NCBI RefSeq assembly: GCF_001640805.2
Contig: NC_066845.1
Coordinates: forward strand, 20,524,307-20,588,306
Origin: Lates calcarifer
Taxonomy: Eukaryota > Chordata > Actinopteri > Centropomidae
Direction of reading: 5' to 3'
Length of the DNA: 64,000 bases
Part shown: in pieces, positions 49,006 to 62,989 of the stretch
Layout of the letters: each line of letters opens with the position of its first letter
Position numbering within the stretch: the first letter of the stretch is position 1
The notes under the pieces: model-generated
Told to the model about the DNA's origin: nothing
The model's database searches: none
Seen by the model: the letters and a program-made list of their open reading frames with translations, nothing else
Program-made: the position numbers and the translations under genes

Positions 49006-50955
49006 GGTGTGTTCAGACAAATGTGAAGCAAATGTGACTGCTTGACTGTTTGTGCAGTCCATGTCTACTAGCTCCAAAACTTCATTAAACTGTGCAATAT
49101 ATTCATATTTTGCTCTGCACTCACTTGGATGCATCTTTGTGCCAGTTTGTGCTGCCTAGTACACATGGAAGTAGTTGTGCAAAGAGTGAAAAAAGAAACC
49201 CACTCACTACACACAGCTCTGCAAAAAAGGCAAATCACTGTGTGAAATGGACATTGATTTTAGTCTATTTTTTATATGAATCGTCAAACACAACCTCCTC
49301 AGTTGCAGTTGGAGAGGTTTCAGGGCAGTAGGTTTGAAGGAATATTCAGTCATGAGACAAGCACTCTATTCCAAGTCAAGCATATTAACCCTACTGCAGT
49401 CTATTACTTGGAAATGATGGCGGTCGCTCAATGTTGTGATGTGACGTGATTTCTATAGATGATTTAGACTGATAGAATGGGTTTATTTTTTTACATCTTA
49501 AATGAAGCTTTAACACTCTGTTTTCCATTTTATTCTCTAACCATGTGTTCCACTTTGACTTCACATCTAAATATTGTGACTCAAGAAAAGTATTTACAGC
49601 TGAGATGAATAGCAGTCTGGAGGTGCTTCACATGGCCCTTTTAGCAACTTTCCATCTTTGCAGCACTCTCCCAAGGTAGGTAAACCACTTGAGTAAAAGC
49701 AGTCGAGGGCCTCTAGAATGCACTGGGCATACTATGCTGTGGACACAGAGATGGGCTCTGTGGCACCCTACTCACCCGTACACCCACACACATGGCCCTC
49801 TAGGCTCTCTCATGATGTATGCTGCCTATTTGACACAAAGCAGGGCTCACAGGGTGCTCTGGCTAACATTAACACGCATAAACATTACAATTAATGAGCC
49901 TTTGTGACAGCACAAGCAAAATGTCCCCCGCTCCGCCCTCCCAAAAAACCTAATTGAGAGCCATTTTTCACGTGATCGATTGGGTCCTGTTCCTCACCTT
50001 GAGGGTAAAGCTGCAACTGCAATGTGACAGTAAGCAAACCCAGCTGCACTCCCCCTCTTCCCTCGCACACATAAACAAGCACACACACACACACACCCTC
50101 CCTAGCTACCAGGGCTCTGCTTCCTACCCAAATAGAGAGACTGCGTGGGGCCTTTTTTTTCTTCACGCTCCTACTTAAGAAATGGAAACTGCCCATATTG
50201 TGGTCACAGAGAATGGCCAATAGCCTTTCAAATGCAAAAAAACTCCCGCATCATTACTATTGGTGCGTTAGCTCACATACTGGCAGCAGATGATTCATGT
50301 AAAACAATCACATGTCAGTAAAGCCACAAATTGCAATTATGAGCTGCACATTAGATTAGATTAGATTCAAATGAAATGATCCTTCCAGTTGTTGCAGGAT
50401 AGAAAAGCAGAATTTTGCAGAGGTGAGCACAGGCCACAAGGGTGGGCATCAAACATGTCCAGAGAAAGCGCCTGTGTGCCAACAGGTTTAATTGCACTTT
50501 ATCATGAGCTGTTGCTCATTGCTGAGGTGATGCAGGCCAAATGCATCATTCTTGTCTTGGAACAACCAAATGGGAATCCTTCCAGTTGTTTTGCCTTCAC
50601 GGCCCCCTCCCCCTCCCCCCTCTTCAGTTAATCAGGAAAGCATGTTGCCCTGAGTTCAACCATACTCCACAACTCTCTCCACCACTCCCTATGACACTGC
50701 TGTTAGGAACGTGTCAAATTCATAACACCTTGAACACACACTCCCTTCCCCTTCATACCCCCCCGACTCTAAACTCCAGCAGTTTTATTACATTGCATGT
50801 AACACAAACTTGTACTGGACTGTATACATTGTCTTATTTTGGGGAAATATTATGCTTAGAATGTTTCTTTAAATGATCAATCAATCAAATGTCAGTTGTG
50901 TGTTAATAATGCTTGAGCATGCTAAGTAAAAGTGCAACTCTCCTCCTTAATCACC
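49006..50955. other. Non-genic stretch; (AC)n at 50080-50096; candidate regulatory stretch 49880-50350
   Basis: The part from 49880 to 50350 is complex and mostly free of repeats except the (AC)n run. It contains motifs such as TAATTGAG and CACGTGATCGAT. I treat it as a candidate conserved element only. Confidence 0.4.
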
Positions 50956-50959
50956 TGAC

Positions 50960-51200
50960 TTTGTATCTAAGCACTGGAGCTTAAAGCTCTGTACTTTATG
51001 CTACCTGCCCAAAACAAAATGGCTGGCAGACAGGAGAACATGGTGGAGCATTTAGCAGCTAAGTAAGTATTTCCCTCCAAAATTAGTAGAGACCAAATCA
51101 GAACTAAAAGAAGAATAACTATTGGACTTACATCAGAGGAGCTGAAACACAACTTCCAATAAATGTTAATGTTGCTATGTGTGTAAGGTACTGTTTGCCA
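50960..51200 (+). repeat. Teleost interspersed repeat, family C, best copy
   Basis: It shows 'ggagcatttagcagctaagt', 'atttccctccaaaattagta', 'gagaccaaatcagaactaaa' and 'taactattggacttacatca' in order, which is the recognised pattern of an abundant fish repeat. Related reverse copies lie at 1255, 8555 and 24930. Confidence 0.65.
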
Positions 51201-51204
51201 ATCG

Positions 51205-54200
51205 GTCTGCCATAGTTATAAAGACAAAATATATCAACATCACAATAAGGACAACAGAAAAACTTAATACTCTTTCTACTGGCTTTGTACCCCATCAGCT
51301 TATGGAATGGTGGGACAGCCTCAGGCTGAGAGACTAAACCCCCACTCAACAGAGTTTGGAAAACTTTTAAGGTTTGAAAAAGCCCAACTTTGGTTGAGAA
51401 AGATGCAACCTCAGTGAGAACACAGAGCTGAAATACAAGGAAGAAGACACAAATATAAACAGCTTAATGTTGACATTCTCTTGACCAACTCTAGCTCCCC
51501 TTTAACCAAAGGAGGCCCTTCAAATCCAAGTACCAGTGTCGTGGGGAGCTATTCTCAACCATCCAGTTCCCAGCTCCTTCAGCACCATGGGAAAGCCAGC
51601 CAAGTGAGTGTGGGTCAGGTCAACCTTGTCTCCTTGTCTGACTGTCAAAATAACAGTACCTTCCCCTCCAGCCTCCAGCACTGTCTGTCAGAGCCTGGCT
51701 GCTGAGAGCTGTGGCACAGAGGGGTGGAAAAGCAATTAAATCAAACATGGGTGAGTAGCTGCAGGATAAATGCATCGTCAGCGTTTTTCAGCTCAGCCAG
51801 AGAAAAGCTGGTGTTTTTTTTTGTTTTTTTTTTCTGCAGAAGGGGTATTGAAAGAAAGACTATTGAAAGTGAAAAAGAAAACCCTCCAAAGGAGAGCTAA
51901 GACATTTTGTGTCACCGAGTGACCAATGCAGGAGTTAGCTAAAGGGGTAAGAGAGACATTGGCTCAATTCAGAGCCTCTTTCTTCCTCAGTGATGGCCAA
52001 AAACTTGGGGTCAGACACATACTCTGACCCCTGACCCCCTGGTTCATGTCTCATCGTAATTACCTTTGCGCATCAACCCCTAAGCCACCCCCACCCAAAG
52101 ACAATGCAACAATTTGTCTTTTCAATTGTCTGTCAGTCACTCTCTTACGGGCCTTTTCAGTGGGCGTATATGGTTTCTTTTTCCATTTGTATTTATTTAT
52201 TTATCTTGCTTAGAGAGGTGGGGGTTGTCTGGCCCCAGAAACAGGGAGTCTTTGTTTGGGCTGGTTTCACATGGATATAACCCCCCCCTCTCCTCCTCCT
52301 CCTCTGCACACCCTGCCTTCTATCTACCGCCCCACAGTCAGACCCCATGGATTTGTTTGGGGGCTCAAGGGTGGCTGATCTCAGGGTCATTGTACATGGC
52401 ATTTCCATAACCATTGACTAATCAATGAGACTTTTCTCCTTCTTGTGGATCACTGAGGTGCTTTTTCGCTGCTCCCTATAAGGTACATACTGTCTACTGT
52501 AGTAACTACTGATTTTGTTACATAATACATTTAAAATAACAAATGAATGCAAAGTGCCTGCTATGCAGAAACTTTAAACAACTTAACATTTGTCTCCTGT
52601 CAGAGTGTGGTGTGGGGCTTGGACTCAAGTGTGACCTACTTACCCTATGCACTGACTCTGATCAGCTGGAGAGAAGCTCTGTTAGTGTGTTTGGTTGCAC
52701 ACAAATTACTTTGTATAATTCAGCACAGTCATCTGAAAACTCAGGATGCACTTATTAGTTTTCCAAATCCTCCAGCTGCATTTTACAGTTACAATTTCAA
52801 GTTTTCCCTTTTCTCATGGAAGTGGAGTAGGTGGTTTAGTTGTCATCATGTGATTTGTGGAGGTATAGGATTTAGTCAAGTGATGACAGCTGGGTCATCT
52901 CATTGACAACTGAAGAACATGAGATGCAGCTAAAAGCTAGCAAGTGGAGTTAGGATTATTTTGTCACATGACTATTTCCAAGGTTAGAAATGAACTTTCA
53001 TGGTTATGAATACAGAGTTTTATTTTAAAACTTGTGTTGGAGTAGTGAACAAAGACCCTGTCAATCAGCTGAAATGTTGCCTGTGCACAGGTATCTACAC
53101 CCCAAGCTGCCACCATTCTGCAGCTGACCTTGACCTTCAACGTTTCCCTTTTTTCCTGTTATTTGTTAATGTAAAGGCTGATCTAAAGAAGTACCAGTTT
53201 TTCAAGTCTACCAGTACTGACTGTGCATATGTACATTAAGAGTAAGTGGTTGCTGTAATTATGCCTCCTGTCTATACTGGCCCTGAAATGATCCCATTCT
53301 AGTGCAATTACACAGTGAGAAATGAGGGGCAAAACAGTCCTTGTTATGTGCAAATAACAAGGACTAAAGTGCATGTCTGAGTTAGCTAAATTAAGTGGGT
53401 CACTGCCAAGTTATAGTCTTTCATGTGTAGAATTCCTTTTTTGTGTTTCCCCAGACAACAATGTGTTTCCTTGCTGAGCTGTGGGAAGAGGATGGCAACA
53501 CAAAGAGGGAATTTCATGCTAAAAAGACTGGAACCTTGGAAAATACCTACTTGATTTGGCAAACTCGGCCTGCTGAAACATCATATTAGCTTTGGCTAAA
53601 CATCATAATGCACGTCTGCACAAGGATGATGGATTTTGTCTCCATTTCTAATGGCACACTCACACATACAGATATGAATTTATGTAACATTGGCAGAATT
53701 ATTCTTTTTCACTTTGGAGTGTTCATGCTTGAATCCAAGTGGTAGCCTAGTAGTCACACCCGATAACTAGCCTAGAATAGCTTGTTTTCTTTCTTGTTTT
53801 AAGTGATATTCAAACTAACAGTAGCACTGTGTGAAAAAAAAAAAGTAGAGCAAAGAGCAGAGTGATATGGACACCTTGTGACAGACACCTGTAACCAAAG
53901 ATGGTGACATCTGTAGTCTCAAAATGCAATGAGAACATGAAAATGAAAACTTTGTGATGAAAATGAGACTAAAAACAATATGTTTATTTATCTATTTATT
54001 TATTTTGACTGAAACCAACAAAAATTAAATGACAAAAAATTCTTAAAATCATTATGAAAAAGACTGAGGCTAAAACTAAATCAATAACACATCAACCCAC
54101 ACATCATCTTACACTGTAGTAATGCAGGACTGATTTTGTTTGTTAGCAAGTGAGGCAGAGACAGTGTTAAGCTTTTTTAGAAATAGTTGAATTTACTGTT

Positions 54201-56040
54201 TCAGAATTAAATTTGATTTAATTTACATACTCATCTCAGATTGTTATTTTCCCATGTTGCATGGAAAACAGGGAGGCCATTGGCTATTTTGTTTAAATTA
54301 CGTTTATACTTCAGTTTCTGCCATCAAAACGAGCATGATTGGTTGACCTCACACTGTCTCTCTGGCATGTCAGAAGACACTGGCACATTTGGAGGTTGAG
54401 GCAATCAATAATCATCATCATCCAAAAAAATATATTTTCTGAAATACCTTAAAATCAACCCGCTGATGTTTTTGTGTGATGCTTTGCTGATGTTGATGTA
54501 TCTGTAGAGGAGAAACGAAATTACTCCTTCATCTCTCATGAAAACAAAATTTAATATATAATTTATATGCCTTTTTCTTTGATTATTAAAATGTATTTCT
54601 TTATTTTATTTTCTATATTTCATTTAATTGTTTTGCTTGTTTGTGAAATGGGAATCTCTCACCACCAGTATGGACAGGAGGAGTGATTACAGTAACCACT
54701 AATGCTCTCAACATACAGTGCATACACATGGCAGGAGAGAAAAAAAATCAGAAACAATGCTTTAAACCCTTTGACTCATACCTTTTGGGAAATTTTAACT
54801 GAATCATTTCTTCCAATGTGTTTTCTATGGTTTCTCATGGTGAAATTAGTACTGCACCATTGGTTTTTATTTACAGATTTGTCATAAAAGTTGATCACTT
54901 TTGTTTTCATCTTGGAGCACTAAATACATTGGAAACACTGCACCTCAGAATTACCACTTACAGTTTATTAGAGCCAATAGAGAACTTGAGAGAAGGATTC
55001 CTCTCAACATTACTGATGAATGAGAATAAGAGCAAATTATCTCAGGATATAGAGGGCTTCTTGAAGGGTGGGCATTTATAACAATAGTCCCTATGTGAGC
55101 CTACTCTGACAACAGGCTTTTCCAGCACCTTATTGTTTGGCAGACACTGCATGAAATTACATGGAACGTACCATTTCCCCAAAGAAAACTCAGTGTTCCA
55201 AGGCGAGGTAATGAAAGCCAGAGGAGAGAGAAGACAATTCAATCTTGGAGTGTGTGATGTCACGCGGTTTTTGAGGGATAAACATGATCTGTCTTTCAGA
55301 CAGCATGGTTTGCGCAAGTCACTCATTCTGATTGTCTATCAAGATTCTTATGAAGCTCATAATTATGACAGTGTCGGGAGGGAGATCTGTGCAAAGACTG
55401 CGGTTTGCTTTGATCAGTCTAATTTGCTCTCTCGGAGAGGGGTGAGAATGTGTATGAGTGGTTGCAGTTGGTATGAGTAGAAACAAAGCAATTAGAAGTA
55501 CTGACAACAAAATGCAATTAATCCTCAGTGGTATTTCAAATTGTGCAACAGATAAACATTTACTGTGCTGGCTGAATGTACTTAGTCCATCACATCTGAT
55601 CAGAGGCAGGGATAAAGTATGAGTGGTTGAAGCATTGGGGTACCGAGGGTAAGCTGGTGCGGATTGAAGCTGTACTTCTATAAACAGAGCTGCTCCTCTG
55701 GCCAAAATAATCCCATTAGTTTGTTAAAACCACAAGAGCAGACCAAGAAACCAAAGTTAAAAATGGTGAGATATGTATTGAAGGGGATTGCAGTACAAAA
55801 GCCAAAGCCTCTTCACTTGCTATTAGAAATACAAAAACAAATTTCTGTAAAGGTTTTTTTCACTGCTCTAATAATTTCTTTTAGCCAAGTTAGCAACATG
55901 GTGTGTCAGTCCTCCACTACAGACCAAAATATGTCTGCAAGTGTTGAGACATTCATTGTTACCAGAGGATGAACCCTAACTTTTAATCTCCTGAATTTTC
56001 ATTTAGCTCCATCAGCAGGACAAAGTCTTCACTTATCCAG
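51205..56040. other. Non-genic stretch; candidate regulatory stretch 55160-55480
   Basis: No splice-supported gene is seen. The sequence at 55160-55480 is complex and repeat-free, with open frames on both strands (a plus frame of 115 codons and a minus frame of 128 codons overlapping at its 3' end). That is common in conserved noncoding elements depleted of stop triplets. A C/T-rich patch lies at 52281-52305. Confidence 0.4.
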
Positions 56041-56089
56041 TGGAATAACTCAAGATCTACTCTGGGGATAGATGGTTTTACCTAATCTC

Positions 56090-56720
56090 AAGCACTGTCA
56101 ATGTATGGGGTGCAACAGGGTTCCATTCTAGGACCAATACTATTTCCTCTTTATTTACTCACTTTGGGCCAAATTATTAAACATATTTCATTCTATTGAT
56201 ACGCAGATGATACTCAGCTGTATTTGTCTTGCAACCCATCTGAATCAGCTAAGTTATCTTCCCTGGACAATTCAGGATTGGATGGCAGCAAATTTTCCTC
56301 AGCTTTCCTCCAAAAAGGAAATTCTCATTATAGGTCCCAAGCCTATAATGACTCATGGCCAAGTTTTGCCTGCTCTTGGATCTCTAGCTCAACATGTGGT
56401 AGCCACTATTAAAAACCTTGGAGTTATTTTAGATCAGAACCTCACTCTCAAGTCTCATGTTAAGAAGCTAGCTCAGTCGTGTTTTTTTCCACTAGAATTA
56501 GATCCTCTATTTCCTTTAATGACCTTCAAAGAGTTATGCGTGCTTTTATTGCCTCTCATCTGGATTATTGTAATGCAGTGTTTACATGCTTTGGCCAAAA
56601 CATGATTATACAACTTCAGACTGTTGAAAATGCAGCTGCCAGACTTTTAACCAAATCACAAAAGTATGGTCATATCCCCTATTTTAGCTTCCCTTCACTG
56701 GCTGTCTGTCTGCTTTAAAA
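56090..56720 (+). pseudogene. Broken reverse transcriptase of the LINE remnant
   Basis: The catalytic Y-A-D-D motif is still readable, but a stop lies close upstream of it and the following coding sequence changes frame near 56470-56500. No complete enzyme can be produced from this copy. Confidence 0.85.
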
Positions 56721-56935
56721 TTGATTTAAAAATATTACTCTTGACTTTTAAGGCTCTGGGTGAGTTTCTAGCTTGAGATCCTCTAATAAGGCCTTGTTAG
56801 CCATTCCCAGGTCAAGCTTGAGCACCAAGGTGATAAGGCCTTTGCTGTTAGGGCACCAACCCTGTGGAATAACCTACCTGAGGAACTTGATTTTAACTTG
56901 TCACTCAAAACTTTCTTTTACAAAATTCACCCATC

Positions 56936-57017
56936 CATAACAGAATAGAATAGGCTTTATTTTATCTATACCGCTTATCCTTAAGTGTCACAGGGGGACT
57001 GGAGCCAATTTAAACAA
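56936..57017. repeat. Short fish repeat nested in the LINE 3' region
   Basis: The phrases 'ataccgcttatccttaagtg' and 'tcacagggggactggagcca' belong to a separate, widespread fish repeat. It interrupts the normal path of the LINE from its last coding sequence to its 3' tail, which indicates a later insertion. Confidence 0.55.
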
Positions 57018-57249
57018 ACAGCTTTTGCATGATTATTTTATCTGTAACTTATTTTATTTGTTATTTTTACCATTATTTTTTAAAGTTTTATGTGTTATTT
57101 TATCGTTGTCCTTGACTTGATTGTTGTCTTGTTTTCTTTTATTTGTCTGTCTTTGTAATGGTTGTTTGAAAGTTGCTCTATGAATAAGGTTATCATTATT
57201 ATTATTTGAGGTAAAATTGGGTTAAAAGCACTACTGTGCCTAAATACAG

Positions 57250-57313
57250 CTTTACAATAAATTTGTAAATTTCCCCATTGTGGGACTAATAAAGGATAAT
57301 AAAGGATTATCTT
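57250..57313 (+). repeat. Retroelement tail fragment with (GGATTATCTTA)-type end
   Basis: The sequence 'aaatttccccattgtgggac' followed by 'taataaaggattatctta' is the common 3'-terminal signature of fish non-LTR elements. A similar end occurs at 61540-61592. Confidence 0.6.
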
Positions 57314-57319
57314 ACAAAG

Positions 57320-60300
57320 CTATACACATTAAGTGGAATGTGTGTGTAAATTTACCTCTTCCATCACTGTGAAACATCTGTCAAATACACAAACATCCCC
57401 ATGATCAATAAAGACCCTGTTACCACAACCTGACCATAAAGAACTAAAGCAGACATAGACTGACTAATCAAACATCCAGTGTTTACTTGAACACACCAAA
57501 GACTGCAGTGATGGTCAGCTGGTGGACGGCGTGCCTGCAGTCTACATTCTGTGGCTGCATGAAAGATAATAATGGCCACTCATTCATAATCTAACACAAT
57601 ATTGTGGAAAGGCAAACAAAACAAACTGCCACTTTAAATCAGATTTAACATGCTCAGAATACAAACTGATATGTTTTATAAATGGAACTGTGACGTTTTG
57701 CTTTGGTTTGTTTTTGGTTGGTGTTGTCAGCCTGTTGAGTCTTTTGCTTGTGGAAAAATAATAGAAAAGGTAGAGACAAAAATTAAGGAGAAACTATACC
57801 AATTAGAATCATTCATTTACTTGACTGAACTGTCATGACTGCCTCTAAGGCCACTTCACATGTTTGGTTGATAAAGGCCGATCAGAGCCAAAGGTGCAGG
57901 ACATGCTGCAAAAACTACTGGAGATTCTCACCACAGACATTTCGCTGAGTGTCCATGACTGTGAAACTTAACTAAGCAGATGAAAGTCACAAAAAAACTA
58001 ACAAAACCTTCCTAGGTTTAGGCTAGAACTGAGATTTGTTGTTTTTTCTTTTTCTTTTTGTAAAGACTGTGGGAAAATATTGGTCGGTATGGACATAATA
58101 TTTAGAGTGCAGAAAAAGCAACCATAAGCAAAGTTGATCTTTTGTTTGCTCATTGTACCAGACTATAGACAAAGCCTTGTCATTCTTTTCTATAGTTTTT
58201 TGTCTGAATAATGTTATACTGTGCCCAGCAAACCCTAAAAACAATTATGCATTCATACTTTACCCAAAGATTTAAGTAAGCTCACTTGTGATCTGCAAGC
58301 AAGTATATGATTTGCAATTTATCATTTAATTTCTTTAGATGTGTATCTTTATGGTAATTGTAAAAAATAAAATTAAAAAGTCTGTTTTACTGAAAATACA
58401 TGAAGGCAATAAGTTTTGTGATTTCCATTGCCACTCAGCCATGTGGTTGCTGCTTCATCCTTCTACTTCTGCTCAGGCGCTGGGTGGAGCTTGCACAGAT
58501 TTGGATTGTGAGGCTCTTGCAGCTGCCAAGATGACAGTAAGCAGTAAAACCTAAATACAAGTTTCACAATGTGTCTTCAGATGCAGTGTCACAGATGTAA
58601 CGTCTGAGTTGCCATGTCCACATTTTTCGACAGTCAGTAAAATGAGGGTATGTGCCTCTCTAAGACAGAGAAGAAAGACCAACAATCTGAACAAAGAAGT
58701 GTAGATCCTATGCACATCTTGTGACACAGGTGATAGTAATGCTGACCTGAAACAAGAAAATATGTGGAAGGTTGTGCTGCCAAAAGCTGACATATAATGT
58801 CAAATTAGGGTTGCTATTCTTATAGTTTACTGAACATGAAAAGAAATTCCCTCACTTCTGTTACTGTCAGTTTGCAGAATCTGCAGTCATGTTACCTGCT
58901 GCAGGGAACAGCTGGACATTTTAAATGAAAGTGAAAGAGACAGTACAAACAAGAAATTTATGTTTCTGATCAAACATTTAATAGGAAAATACAGCTTTTG
59001 ATTAAGGATATGTTTTTCATAGTCAAATCAGTTTTAGTACAAAGTCTGCTTTGTTTAAAAGGAGAGTAAGCATGATGCCATAGGCTACAACATTTATCTA
59101 CAACATCTGTGTGTATCTAACCAATCAGCACCACATGATTGTTTGGTCTCTTCCTTGTGAGACACTACCAAGCTCCTCATTTCTGCATTCCCTTTTAAAC
59201 TAATTGCAATAGTACTTCAGCTGTAAGATGAGTTCTGTCCTGCAGCATGTGATCAGATCACAACTTTTCTTTCTGAATGTATTTAGATTATCATAAAGGC
59301 AGTTAAACAACAAGGCTGTGCAGTTTATTTCTACTAAGACCCATAATATAAGGTACATAGTTTGACCAATTAATAAATTTAAAAAGTCTGTCTCTCTCTC
59401 TCTCTGTAATTAACTCAGCAAACACTACCTGCTGGGGAAGACTATGATGTAGCTGTAAGCTCTGAAAAAAAAATGTTAAGTGGATTTAGTATTTCTAATT
59501 TTTCTTTTTGCTTTTTGATCTATTTTTTCAAAGGTCAATAATGAACTTCCATGTTTATCCAGCATATTGACATCACTGTAAATGAGGGTTGTTCAGCATG
59601 GATTACATGAGATATATTGTACCAGTTACAAATAGAGAGTGTGCAGAATCTGTACATTTTGAGTCAATTAACTCCAATTAGTTGCCAGCATAACCTGTTG
59701 TGTTTTAGTCGGTGCTGATTATTGAATTTGTCCACAGGCAAGCGTCATTTTATTTTACATCAAGAAGCTCAAATTTAAACCCTGTTGAAAACCATTAAGA
59801 GGACATTTCCAGGACAAAAGCCAAGTTTGTGTGACAACAACAAAAAAATCCAATTAATAATCATAGATTTTTTTTTTCCTGACTGCTGTATTTTCACAGC
59901 TCTGAATTAATCTGAATTAATATATATATACATATTGCTTAAAGTAATTCACCCAGGAAACATGGCCATCTTTAAATCATTGCACTGCAAAGGTTTTATT
60001 CTGACAGTATATATATAGCTCTTCAAACAGCAGATGAATCAGTACTTAACAATTTCAGCTCTTTGCTCTGTGGTTTTAACTACTTTACTATTGTCTTTAT
60101 ATTTGTGGATAATGAAACCAGGCAGAAAAAAAACAGAACTGAGATTGCTTTATTAGTGAAACAATTTTAGCCACTGCTTTTGTGAAGGAAGGTTTTGGTC
60201 ATTGGTACTGTGAAGGAATGGCCAGCTGTAAAGATTTCTGCTTGTTAAGTTGAGCATTTGGGTACATAGGTCTTAAGTGAGCAGTTGAGTTATGTGTGTT

Positions 60301-62880
60301 ATAAGCATTCTCACACACAACACTATAAAACTGTCTTGATTTAACAGGATGATTAATGCCTCTCAGACTGCTGAATGAAATATGAGGTAATCTGACTCCC
60401 CGATCCCAGTCAAAACATGCCCAACATGAGGGCAACCCACATCCTGCTATGATGAATAGGGAGCTTTTGCCACTCTGAGTCGTATTTTGCTCCACAAAAC
60501 AAAATTTTTGACACTATAAGCAAAAGGTATAATACTGATTTTAGGTGTAAATGTTGCAGATAATATGCTATATGAGTGTATGGATTCATCATAGATCATC
60601 AGTATTTCTTCAAGGCCAAGTGGAGCAGAATAGCTGTGCAGGAGGGGAACACTGGTACCTACAGGAAACGGTGACTTAACCAAGGGACTTAACAGCACCA
60701 AACTGATAAAAGACACCCTAAACAGGATATTAAACAGCTAATAAACATTTAGAGCCATGTATGTTTCCCTTTAAATCTTTTCCAGGCATCTTGAGGAAAG
60801 TGATTGTTTGAATTTCCACGGGCTGTTGAATGCGCACTGTTGACCACATCTGATGCAAGTGAGTCATATGGAGGTGAGGTAATAACGTTGTGTCATTACA
60901 CTGGTAATTTGGAGTGGCATGAGGGACTCCTAAGTGGTACACATAAACCATGTGTGACTTAGGCAGTCATGCATGAAATACAGCAAATTTCCAAATTCTT
61001 CAATTTATGAATGGCTTCAAAGTAATACCCCAGCCCTTTATACTTGATGTTAAAAACCTAAATTTTAAGATTAAATGATTAACCCAGGGTTAATTTGTCT
61101 GTTATCTATGGTGGTTAATGTGGTTGTTGATAAATGCCAATGGCTAAGTAATTATGTGGGCAGGTGCTGAGATTTCTGGCTTTCATTTACCAGGCTGATT
61201 TGGAACGAAAAATATCCACACAACACACTCCTCCACATACTGACTCAGCAGTACAGGATGACTATGAAGGTCAAAAAATGACTCAGTCATTAATACATGA
61301 TAAATAAATGCTAAAATACATACATAAATAAACAAAATGAAAGCATTCATGTTGACATAAATACCAAACAACAAATAAATGCATGAATAAATAAGTGTTG
61401 AAAATAAATGTTCAATTCAATGCAATGCAATCACGTTTTATTTTTATTTCTACATGGCCTAAATTTATTTCTGTATCTCTGCATCTATTAATGATGTAGG
61501 TAGTATTTAGCTCACTAGTAGACATACAGAAATGAGTCAGAAAATTGTGGAACCTATAAAGGATTATCTTATCTTATCTTGTCTTATCTTAAATGTAAAT
61601 GTATAGAAACACAGAAATATATAGAAGACATTATTCATTCATGTGCTAATTAATTACCAGCACTTATTTCTTTATGCATTTAAGTATGCATCTAATTATG
61701 TATTTCTGCTTTTCACTTCAGTGTTTGTTCTTTATTTATAAAATGCCATATTTATTTTATTTCTATCTTAATTCCTGTATATTAACATTCTATTATTTAG
61801 TGATGACTAAGTAAAATTTTTGTCCTTCATAGATGATGAAATGTTTTACAGTTAAAAAGCTTTGTTTTCAAAGCAATAATAATAATAATCTTTTTTAATT
61901 CCTCACTCCTTTTCTCTGAAACCATGGCTTTATTTTTCAGTTAAATGCCATTGTGTGTCAGACCTGCAGTTCCTACAGGCTGCCAACAGAGGTCAATAAA
62001 ACTCACATATTTCCTAATACTGCTTTATAATTTTAATGCCTAAAACACCTAGAAGAAGTGTGCATGCTGGCTGCTGTCAGAAACAGCTCAGCACTATTCT
62101 GCTGCTGCTGTTTCTACTTGGCTTTCAGTGCATGTTCACAGGGAAGCAGTTTGGAGCTGTGGGGCCAGAGACAACAATTAGGGATGTAAGGATTTCAACA
62201 CAGCAGCACAAAAAACGGCTTTAACTTTCATTAAACATTGAGTTAAGGACATGAATATGATAATGCATTCCAGTTGTAGCTCCTTAGTTGTTAGTCAGCT
62301 GACTATAAATCTCAGTTTAAAAGGAACCACCTTGTGTCTGGATGGACTCCTGTATGTGAGGATAGCCAGCCAAGGCATGAAAGGCCTCACTGTGATCTGA
62401 TTTGCTTAAAAAAATCCAAGTGGGAGTAGGGAGGGCAGTATACATGCTTATCCCCTGTAGGATTATTAGGGTTCCTGGTGGTGGAAGAAGTACCAAGATC
62501 CTTCATACATAAATGCTTCAATACCAGCATGTAAAATGACTCCATTATAAGTAAGTATAATATAAGTCCTGCATTTAAAGTCCCCTCCACTCAGTTTGAC
62601 AGTGAATTACTGTTTTTACAATCATCTACTGAAGGACAAAAGCAGCTCTGTGCAAATCTGGATTGAAGACATGGAAGTAAAAGGTGATTTTTGTGACATC
62701 TCAACTAGGTTGGAAACCAGTTGTGGTCCAGTGTGGAACTTACATCAGTGTGATGCTGAAACCTATTTGCCTGTTTATAAATTCTGTGGAGGAGGATTAT
62801 ATGTAATCATTTTAACTATGTAACTGTTCTTTTTTGTAGGAAAACCATGTGGGACACAAAGGATCACTCCAAAGTGTTAA
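57320..62880. other. Non-genic stretch
   Basis: No gene supported. ATAAATAAATG-rich sequence lies at 61290-61410 and a (TC)n run at 59391-59406. A 62-codon frame at 62036-62224 starts with a hydrophobic stretch, but it has no recognised relatives and no adjoining exon. Confidence 0.45.
61540..61592 (+). repeat. Retroelement tail fragment with (TTATC)n
   Basis: 'acctataaaggattatctta' runs into four TTATC-like units, matching the tail at 57250 and probably from the same type of element. Confidence 0.55.
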
Positions 62881-62881
62881 A

Positions 62882-62988
<107 letters not shown>

Positions 62989-62989
62989 T

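Larger units (their letters stand above)
56050..57210 (+). mobile_element. 5'-truncated L2/Maui-like LINE remnant
   Basis: From about 56090 the translated fragments read as a non-LTR reverse transcriptase of the L2/Maui type. They show a GVQQGSILGPILF-like block, a YADDTQLY active-site block (about 56200-56225), an IQDWMAANF block, LGVILDQNLTLKSHVKK, and RAFIASHLDYCNAVF and VENAAARLLTKSQK near the C-terminus. The 3' end has the usual 'gttgctctatgaataaggtt' tail followed by an (ATT)n run at about 57190-57205. Only the C-terminal part of the polyprotein remains, split over at least three frames. Confidence 0.9.
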
